A DNA stretch of 64,000 nt from Pseudescherichia vulneris NBRC 102420 (GTDB taxonomy: Bacteria; Pseudomonadota; Gammaproteobacteria; Enterobacterales; Enterobacteriaceae), in the NCBI RefSeq assembly GCF_000759795.1, contig NZ_BBMZ01000015.1, positions 110,669-174,668 of the forward strand, in the 5' to 3' direction. The notes beneath the pieces are model-generated. The model ran no database searches. It saw nothing but the letters and a program-made list of their open reading frames with translations, and had not been told where the DNA came from. The first letter of the stretch is position 1. Each line of letters starts with the position of its first letter. Position numbers and translations under genes: made by a program. This document shows positions 52,723-64,000 of the stretch, piece by piece.

Positions 52723-53529
52723 TCAGATCGTAAAGCTGGCCCATACCGGCGCATGGTCGGAGGGTTTCTCCATGCTGCGGATATCGTAATCGATGCCCGT
52801 CTCCTGGCAACGGCTCGCCAGTGACTGGCTGGCCAGCAGCAGATCGATACGCAGCCCGCGGTTGTCATCGAACCCTTTTGAGCGGTAGTCGAACCAGGAG
52901 TAGCGATCCTGCGTTTCCGGGTTCGCGTGGCGGAAGGTATCCACCAGCCCCCACTCCAGCAGGCGACCCAGCCACTCACGCTCTTCCGGCAGGAACGAGC
53001 ATTTGCCGCCGCGCAGCCAGCGTTTGCGGCTCTCTTCACCAATGCCGATATCGAGATCCGTAGGGCTAATATTCATATCGCCCATGATCAGCACCGGGCT
53101 GTCCTTCTGCAACTCGTTATCCAGATAGCTCTGCAGATCGGCGTAAAACTTCGCTTTGGCCGGGAATTTTGTCGGATGGTCGCGGCTCTCGCCCTGTGGG
53201 AAGTAGCCGTTGATCACCGTGATATTGCCGAGTGCCGAGGGGATCTCCGCCATGATGATCCGACGCTGAGCTTCGCCGTCGTCACCGGGGAAGCCACGGC
53301 GTACCGAGACAGGGGTCTCTTTGGTGAGCAGCGCCACGCCGTAATGCCCTTTCTGGCCGTGATAAAAGACGTTGTAGCCCAGCTTCGCAACCTCTTCGAG
53401 CGGGAACATGTCGTCGTGAACCTTTGTCTCCTGCAGGCCAATCACGTCCGGCTGGTGTTTCTCTACGATGGCCGCCAGCTGATGGGGGCGCGCACGCAGC
53501 CCGTTGATATTAAAAGAAACAAATTTCAT
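52723..53529 (-). CDS. xthA: Exonuclease III
   Basis: This 268-residue Mg2+-dependent AP endonuclease and 3'-5' exonuclease works in base-excision repair. Its motifs are FNINGLRAR near the N-terminus, [13 protein letters not shown] (catalytic glutamate near residue 34), [16 protein letters not shown], the [17 protein letters not shown] block and the C-terminal SDHAPVW (catalytic histidine). ATG 53529 (MKFVSFNI) matches the family start. It is divergent from the ast operon. Confidence 0.97.
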   Translation of the reverse strand: MKFVSFNINGLRARPHQLAAIVEKHQPDVIGLQETKVHDDMFPLEEVAKLGYNVFYHGQKGHYGVALLTKETPVSVRRGFPGDDGEAQRRIIMAEIPSALGNITVINGYFPQGESRDHPTKFPAKAKFYADLQSYLDNELQKDSPVLIMGDMNISPTDLDIGIGEESRKRWLRGGKCSFLPEEREWLGRLLEWGLVDTFRHANPETQDRYSWFDYRSKGFDDNRGLRIDLLLASQSLASRCQETGIDYDIRSMEKPSDHAPVWASFTI

Positions 53530-53633
53530 ATTGTCTGCCACATAGCAATAAGTAAGCCCAGATGTTAACAGAAAAATCGCAGCGTATCCGCCCCGGATTT
53601 TTTATGCGTATTACGCCCTAAAAAAGGGCGGTC

Positions 53634-53650
53634 TGCACCGCACCGGGGCA
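53634..53650 (+). promoter_or_regulatory. Candidate NtrC-binding site upstream of astC
   Basis: TGCACCGCACCGGGGCA fits the NtrC consensus TGCACC-N5-GGTGCA with one mismatch. It lies about 200 nt above the sigma-54 promoter of astC, a normal enhancer distance. The E. coli ast operon is known to be NtrC-activated. ARG-box-like palindromes (for example TATGCAATTTAAATGCATA, about 53767-53785) also occur between the two. Confidence 0.6.
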
Positions 53651-53695
53651 CGCAACGGTGGTAAGTTTCGCTTGCGATCACACTTCCAGAATTAA

Positions 53696-58987
<5,292 letters not shown>

Positions 58988-58997
58988 GGGAGACGCT

Positions 58998-59966
58998 ATG
59001 CACGATTTTCTCGCTTTAACCTTGGCCGGGACACGTCCTGATCGGATGCAAGGTGACACTGTCACCTTTAGCTGGCGCTGGCACGGTGAAGGAGTGCTGG
59101 AGCTAACGCCGTATCAGCCTGTGGAGCGCGCTCTGGTGCTCTCGGTGGGGATCCATGGGAATGAAACCGCGCCGGTAGAGCTCGTCGATGGCTTGCTGAC
59201 CGCGTTGTTCACCGGTTCACTGGCACTAAGCTGGCGCATGCTGGTGGTGCTGGGCAACCCCGAGGCGCTGCGTACGAACCGGCGCTATCTGCATGTCGAT
59301 CTCAACCGCCTGTTTGGCCAGCGCTGGCAGCATTATCCCCCCAGTCTGGAGACCGAACGCGCAGCGCAGCTTGAACAGGCCCTGGAGCGCTTCTTTACTG
59401 ACGGCAAAATAGAGACGCGCTGGCATCTCGATCTGCATACCGCAATACGCGGCTCGCATCACCCGCGCTTCGGTGTTTTACCCGCCCGTAAAACGCCGTG
59501 GGATGAATCCTTCCTGCACTGGCTGGAAGAGGCGGGGCTGGAGGCGCTGGTCTTTCACCAGTCGCCGGGCGGCACCTTTACCCACTTTAGCTGCGAGCGC
59601 TTTAACGCCCTGGCCTGCACCCTTGAGCTGGGGAAAGCGCTTCCCTTTGGCGAGAACGATCTTAGCCAGTTCGCCGTAACCCGCGACGCGCTGGCGGCGC
59701 TGCTCAGTGATACGCCCTGGACGAGTCAGCATGCGCCGGTGCTGCGCTATCGCGTTGCGCAGCAGATTACGCGCCACGGGGAGCGTTTCCGTCTCTGCAT
59801 GCCTGCCCAGACGATCAACTTCACACCGTTTAGCGCCGGTACGCTGCTGGCAGAAGAGGGCGAGACGCGTTACATAGTTCAACACCAGACGGAATATGTC
59901 CTATTTCCGAACCCAAACGTTGCACCTGGCCTGCGGGCAGGTTTAATGCTGGTGCGGATGGCGTAG
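58998..59966 (+). CDS. astE: Succinylglutamate desuccinylase
   Basis: This 322-residue zinc enzyme of the succinylglutamate desuccinylase/aspartoacylase family frees glutamate and succinate in the last step of the pathway. The zinc ligands are in [12 protein letters not shown] (HxxE) and [14 protein letters not shown] (His). ATG 58998 follows GGGAGACGCT. It is the last gene of the operon, after a 10-nt gap from astB. Confidence 0.96.
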   Translation: MHDFLALTLAGTRPDRMQGDTVTFSWRWHGEGVLELTPYQPVERALVLSVGIHGNETAPVELVDGLLTALFTGSLALSWRMLVVLGNPEALRTNRRYLHVDLNRLFGQRWQHYPPSLETERAAQLEQALERFFTDGKIETRWHLDLHTAIRGSHHPRFGVLPARKTPWDESFLHWLEEAGLEALVFHQSPGGTFTHFSCERFNALACTLELGKALPFGENDLSQFAVTRDALAALLSDTPWTSQHAPVLRYRVAQQITRHGERFRLCMPAQTINFTPFSAGTLLAEEGETRYIVQHQTEYVLFPNPNVAPGLRAGLMLVRMA

Positions 59967-60268
59967 CGAGAGAGGAATAGAACGGCAGCCCAGGACATTA
60001 TTGCAGACTATTCTTACCAAACTGCTTTATTAATAATCGCTGGAGGAGTATGCTCCTCCATATTGCCTTCAAAATCATCAGCTTGAATATTTTTGCTACA
60101 CCTCTCCATCTTTTTTCCATATTGTCTTCACAATTGCGCAGAAACTGTTTTTTATACTTTCACTGTTTTACCGTTGCACTGATTAATTGACGAAAAAGGT
60201 CGTAAAGTTAATCTCGTCAACACGGCAACGTGCCGTAAGTAAGAATAACTGAAAGAAGGATGAAGACT
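59967..60268. other. astE-spy intergenic region
   Basis: This 302-nt stretch contains a perfect inverted repeat TGGAGGAG-TATG-CTCCTCCA (60041-60060), which may end the ast message although no T-tract follows. AT-rich DNA in front of spy fits its CpxR/BaeR-type promoter. A half CpxR site GTAAAG appears near 60201. I see no gene. Confidence 0.55.
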
Positions 60269-60748
60269 ATGCGTAAATTAACCGCTCTGTTTGTTGCCTC
60301 TACCCTGGCGTTCGGCGCTGCTAACCTGGCTCACGCTGCCGAAACCACAGCCGCACCGGACAACGGCGCAGCGATGCACCATAAAGGCAAAATGGGTCCG
60401 CATCACGATATGATGTTTAAAGACCTCAACCTGACCGACGCGCAGAAGCAGCAGATCCGTGAGATCATGAAGAGCCAGCGTGACCAGATGAAGCGTCCGT
60501 CACTGGATGAGCGTCGCGCCACCCATAGCATCATCGCCAGCGACACCTTCGACAAGGCGAAAGCCGAAGCGCAGATCGACAAAATGGCCGAGCAGAACAA
60601 AGCCCGTATGCTGGCGCATATGGAAACCCAGAACAAAATCTACAACATCCTGACGCCAGAGCAGAAAAAACAGTTTAATGCGAATTTTGAGAAGCGTCTG
60701 ACAGAACGTAAAGCACCAGAAGGTAAAATGCCTGAACCTGCTGAGTAA
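60269..60748 (+). CDS. spy: Spy, periplasmic ATP-independent chaperone
   Basis: This 159-residue cradle-shaped chaperone is induced by CpxR and BaeR when proteins unfold in the periplasm. It has a signal peptide (about residues 1-22, LFVASTLAFGAANLAHA|A) and the LTxxQ motifs LTDAQKQQIREIM and LTPEQKKQF that mark the Spy/CpxP family. ATG 60269 (MRKLTALFVAS) was chosen because AAGGA lies 8 nt before it and it matches E. coli; an in-frame ATG three codons upstream is inside the ribosome site. A strong terminator follows. Confidence 0.96.
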   Translation: MRKLTALFVASTLAFGAANLAHAAETTAAPDNGAAMHHKGKMGPHHDMMFKDLNLTDAQKQQIREIMKSQRDQMKRPSLDERRATHSIIASDTFDKAKAEAQIDKMAEQNKARMLAHMETQNKIYNILTPEQKKQFNANFEKRLTERKAPEGKMPEPAE

Positions 60749-60767
60749 CTCAGCACACTTTCTTAAG

Positions 60768-60826
60768 ACCGCCGGTCTTGCTCACATCCCCCATCGGGCT
60801 GTGGGCAAGGCCGGCGGTTTTTTTTT
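60768..60826 (+). terminator. spy terminator
   Basis: ACCGCCGG...CCGGCGGT closes a long stem around TCTTGCTCACATCCCCCATC, followed by nine T residues. It lies 20 nt after the spy stop and is a strong intrinsic terminator. Confidence 0.9.
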
Positions 60827-61185
60827 GCGCTAAAAAAGCAATCAAGATGCTTTCTTAATTGGTAAGAAATATTATTCACACGATAAATAGCCACATTATT
60901 TATTCTTAAGTAAATTCCTATGCAACCCGTCTTTAATTCACATCTCACTCTTTTTTATGCATTGAAGCGCAAATTAAGAACGTATCGTTTTAGAATTTTT
61001 TGATTAGAATTTTATAACTTCTATCGGCTAGTTGTTGTTTGATAAATAGAAATTTTTCCATTCAGTAAAATCTGATAGAGGTGGTGATAAATAGGTTGTT
61101 GCACAGGTCGGCCTATAACTTTTCCTTTTAAATTTAGCATCCTACGATGCCATCCCTATTTCTCTCCTGGATAAGGTGACACGCT
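60827..61185. other. AT-rich upstream region of the Tc toxin gene
   Basis: This 359-nt region is much more AT-rich than the ast operon and contains no gene longer than 40 codons. It probably carries the promoter of the Tc gene; AAGGTGACACGCT at 61173-61185 serves as its ribosome binding site. No integrase, tRNA or direct repeat is visible at this border. Confidence 0.6.
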
Positions 61186-64000
61186 ATGAGTATCGATATT
61201 GCAGCATCCCTTAATGAGCGTCAGCGTGATGCTCTTCTATCTTATTATCTCGGTCAGTATGTCCCTGCCAGCGGTAATGACGATCTGGTTAATCTGGTGC
61301 AAACCCCGGAAGACGTCTATGAGTACTTGCTGATTGACCCACTGGTCAGCAACGCCGTACCCACCTCTCGTGTGGCGCAGGCGATGTCGAGCATCCAGCA
61401 GTACATCAATGGCATCACCATGAATATGGAGCCAGGCTACCAGACCCAGTATCTGGATCAGGAAAATATTACTAGCTGGAAAGAAGGTCTGAGCCAGTAC
61501 GATATCTGGGCCGGTGAAGTAGAGTTAGATACCTACCCGGAGAATTATATTGACCCCACCCTGCGCCAGAGCCAGACCGCCTACTTTAAGGATCTGATCA
61601 CCGATCTGAATCAGAATACCATTAACAGCGACACGGCCCAGCAGGCGGTTATGAACTACCTGAACAAGTTCGAGCAGGTGGCGAACCTGACGATTGTGAG
61701 TGGATATCTGGACAGTACCGATCAGACAGAGGGTATTTATTACTTCTTAGGTAAATCTACTACCTCACCAGTGCAATACTACTGGCGCTCGTTTGATATG
61801 AGCAAGAATGTGGATAATGTTGTTTCAACCAGCGCCTGGTCGGAGTGGTATCCAATGAATACCACGATTGCTGAGGATAATATTCAGGGCATCCCACGTC
61901 TGGTTTATTTCAATAACCGACTCTATTTTCTTTGGTTTGAAAAAAACAAAGGTGGCAATGCTACGGGTGATGAAAGTAATACCTATGATATTATCACCGC
62001 CTTTTCGTCTTACTGCGATTTTAATAATAACTGGGCTGCACCTACGGCTGTAATGAAAATTGATAATGGTAAGAAGGGTGGTTATACTGATCAATTATTT
62101 GAATCCTTGAATTTAAATACCCTTGCTATTTACAATCAAACTCAAAATATTTTGACTGTATCTTTATATTCTGGAGATTTAGACAGCGAAGATGAGAATT
62201 CTGTAAAACTAATGGGTTATCATGATTTTACAATCAATATTGACTATTGGTCTAAAACACAACAGGTAGAGGCTAAGAGCGCTGATGGAATAAGTATCTC
62301 TCAAATTTCGGAGTTACTTTTTCAATATTTACAAAATGGAGAAAGGCCAGGTAAGCAAAAAATAATTCAGTCTGTAGCTAGCGTTGGCGCTTTCATCCCT
62401 TCGGGCATACAGCTTTCAGGAGCGGAACACGATAATTTTAATGGACAAATTTCATTACCAACTCTCAATTTATCAAATGTGAGGTGTGAAGTTGATAGTT
62501 ATGATGGGGGGTTAAAAATACATGTATCTATACCAGAAACTGTTGATACTCGAGATGTAACTGTTACAGACTCTGGTACATGGTTCTTTATGGCCTTTTG
62601 CAGTGACTCTCCTGCTTCATGGGTTAATGGTGAAGAGCGTTACAGAGAACAAGAGTCGGAATTTATTGCTAATCCTAGTGAAAATTTTAATGTCAGTGTG
62701 CAGGTGATGCATAATGACGAAAGGCTTAGCATGGACTCTTTTTCTATATATTTATCATTTGGTTACTTATGGAATAATGGGCCAAACCCGGCGATGGAAA
62801 ATTCTGTTTACCAAGAGTACGTTTTAACTTTTACAAAAGATTTAGGAACCACTGTTGCGCCAATGATTACCAATCGAAATGATTCACTCTATGGAGAGGT
62901 TATTTTTTTGCAGTTCACGGGCGACTTTGCAAATGATACAAGTATATCACCGGTACGTTTGAATACGTTATTTTCAAAAGAATTAATTAATAAAGCTAAC
63001 GTCAGTATCAACGATTTAATCAACTGGGACACCCAGCTTACCCTCGAACCCGGTATGACCAACGACACCGCCGTGCCCATGGACTTCAGCGGTGCTAATG
63101 GCATCTACTTCTGGGAGCTGTTCTTCTATATGCCGTACCTGGTGGCGTGGCGGCTGAGCCAGGAGGCGGAGTACAGCGATGCCCTGAGCTGGTACAACTA
63201 CATCTTCGACCCGGCTGCGCGCGGGCGCGACAACAGCAGCGACATTCGCACCCAGTACCCGGAGCCTGACTACTGGAGCGTGCGCCCGCTGGTGGAGAGC
63301 GCCTCGTCCGCCGCCCAGGCCACTGCCGGCTGGTTAACCACCGATCCGGATGCGATAGCCTCAGCATGGCCTGTTCATTACCAGAAGGCAGTCTTTATGG
63401 CCTACGTCAGCACCCTGATGGCTGCCGCCGACGCCAGCTATCGCCTGCTGACTAACGACGGCCTGAGCCTCGCCCGTTTACAGTACGGTCAGGTGAAAGA
63501 CCTGCTCGGTATTTGTCCTGACAGCTTAATTGTTAACCACTGGGCACCGGAAACGCTGGAGGAGCTGGCGGAGAGTGCAGAGAGCAACGTGGCCCTGCTG
63601 AGCTATGAGCAACAGGCCCCGGCAATGCCAGCCTTTGCCGGGAAGCTCTGCGTGGCGGCGGACGTGATCACCAGCGACAGCTTTATGGCCCCGGTCAACA
63701 GCCAGCTGCTGGGCTACTGGAACACGCTCGACTCCCGCCTCTATAACCTGCGTCATCAGCTGACCATTGACGGCCTGCCGATGACCGTTCCAATGTACGC
63801 CCCGCCAGTTAACCCGACGGTGCTGATGGAGCAGAGCGTGCAGGGCGGCTCGCTTATCAGCGCCTCCTCCGGCATGACGGCGACCATTCCGCCGTACCGG
63901 TTCAGCACCATGCTGCAGAGTGCACGTTTTGCCGTCTCCACCCTCAGCCAGTTCGGCCAGACGCTGCTCAGCTACTACGAGCGCAAGGATGCTGCCGGGC
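61186..64000 (+). CDS. TcaB/TccB-like C-terminal subunit of a Tc insecticidal toxin (TcA), 3' end outside the window
   Basis: The frame is open from ATG 61186 to the window end (938 codons visible). It corresponds to the C-terminal half of the TcA pore subunit, the part found in TcaB/TccB of Photorhabdus and YitB-type proteins. It starts with LNERQRDALLSYYLG, then TSRVAQAMSSIQQYINGITMNMEPG, YPENYIDPTLRQSQT and FEQVANLTIVSGY (residues about 9-180). A neuraminidase-like/receptor-binding zone follows. Then come PMDFSGANGIYFWELFFYMPYLVAWRL, ALSWYNYIFDPA, LLGYWNTLDSRLYNLRHQLTIDG and the start of the pore helices (FSTMLQSARFAV). The middle (about 61830-63000) is strongly AT-rich, unlike both ends. 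A TcaA-like partner and TcB/TcC genes are not seen in the window. Confidence 0.9.
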   Translation, partial: MSIDIAASLNERQRDALLSYYLGQYVPASGNDDLVNLVQTPEDVYEYLLIDPLVSNAVPTSRVAQAMSSIQQYINGITMNMEPGYQTQYLDQENITSWKEGLSQYDIWAGEVELDTYPENYIDPTLRQSQTAYFKDLITDLNQNTINSDTAQQAVMNYLNKFEQVANLTIVSGYLDSTDQTEGIYYFLGKSTTSPVQYYWRSFDMSKNVDNVVSTSAWSEWYPMNTTIAEDNIQGIPRLVYFNNRLYFLWFEKNKGGNATGDESNTYDIITAFSSYCDFNNNWAAPTAVMKIDNGKKGGYTDQLFESLNLNTLAIYNQTQNILTVSLYSGDLDSEDENSVKLMGYHDFTINIDYWSKTQQVEAKSADGISISQISELLFQYLQNGERPGKQKIIQSVASVGAFIPSGIQLSGAEHDNFNGQISLPTLNLSNVRCEVDSYDGGLKIHVSIPETVDTRDVTVTDSGTWFFMAFCSDSPASWVNGEERYREQESEFIANPSENFNVSVQVMHNDERLSMDSFSIYLSFGYLWNNGPNPAMENSVYQEYVLTFTKDLGTTVAPMITNRNDSLYGEVIFLQFTGDFANDTSISPVRLNTLFSKELINKANVSINDLINWDTQLTLEPGMTNDTAVPMDFSGANGIYFWELFFYMPYLVAWRLSQEAEYSDALSWYNYIFDPAARGRDNSSDIRTQYPEPDYWSVRPLVESASSAAQATAGWLTTDPDAIASAWPVHYQKAVFMAYVSTLMAAADASYRLLTNDGLSLARLQYGQVKDLLGICPDSLIVNHWAPETLEELAESAESNVALLSYEQQAPAMPAFAGKLCVAADVITSDSFMAPVNSQLLGYWNTLDSRLYNLRHQLTIDGLPMTVPMYAPPVNPTVLMEQSVQGGSLISASSGMTATIPPYRFSTMLQSARFAVSTLSQFGQTLLSYYERKDAAG

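Noticed and set aside
60041..60060. Inverted repeat TGGAGGAG-TATG-CTCCTCCA after astE as a certain terminator
   Set aside because: The stem is good but no T-tract follows, so it is described only within the intergenic entry.

Overview
The window is chromosomal DNA of a member of the Enterobacteriaceae. Most genes and their order match the E. coli K-12/Enterobacter backbone, the backbone is moderately GC-rich, and REP/BIME palindromes of the enterobacterial type lie between genes. The species cannot be fixed from the sequence alone; an Enterobacter/Leclercia/Lelliottia-like genome is my best guess. No rRNA, tRNA, CRISPR array, plasmid origin or prophage was found.

Layout. Positions 1-19.3 kb follow the E. 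coli 25-min order: lolC(partial)-lolD-lolE-nagK-cobB, the spermidine/putrescine transporter potABCD, pepT (interrupted by an in-frame amber codon), a REP-associated transposase beside three tandem 105-bp REP units, roxA, phoQ-phoP, purB-hflD-mnmA-nudJ-rluE, and icd. Positions 19.3-33 kb join this block to the E. coli 40-min region. This stretch holds two AT-rich orphan genes just after icd, a CtaG/DUF2243 membrane pair, a histidine phosphatase, small membrane proteins YncL and YoaJ, a LysE exporter, a c-di-GMP phosphodiesterase and the diguanylate cyclase DgcP, a DUF523 protein, a class I amidotransferase, NimT and a four-gene amino-acid ABC transporter. Positions 33-60.7 kb resume E. coli order: yeaL-yoaI, an AT-rich island where E. 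coli has yeaI/J/K, yeaH-yeaG, mipA, yeaE, yeaD, gapA, msrB, yeaC, pncA-ansA, sppA, ydjA, selD-topB, gdhA, ynjH, xthA, the arginine succinyltransferase operon astCADBE, and spy. From 61.2 kb to the end runs one open gene for the C-terminal half of a Tc insecticidal toxin A subunit.

How the genes work together. LolCDE extracts lipoproteins from the inner membrane. PotABCD imports polyamines. PhoPQ senses low Mg2+ and cationic peptides. HflD, MnmA, NudJ and RluE form an RNA/nucleotide housekeeping group. YeaGH and AstCADBE both have a good sigma-54 promoter here, which fits nitrogen-limitation control. The ast genes overlap by ATGA/ATG junctions and degrade arginine to glutamate and succinate; gdhA lies just before them.

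The most noteworthy features are: (i) the TcaB/TccB-like gene beside spy, with no TcaA-like partner upstream and an AT-rich block in the middle of the ORF; (ii) the pepT amber codon at residue 147; (iii) ACG at the expected potA start; (iv) a REP element that supplies the last codons of topB, whose stop shares a TTAA with the stop of convergent gdhA; (v) three small membrane proteins (YncL, YoaJ, YoaI) that are easily missed; and (vi) the AT-rich orphan islands at 19.3-20.5 and 33.7-34.7 kb. I see no multi-gene system in the window that I can call wholly new. The Tc locus, which continues past the window, is the best candidate for further reading.
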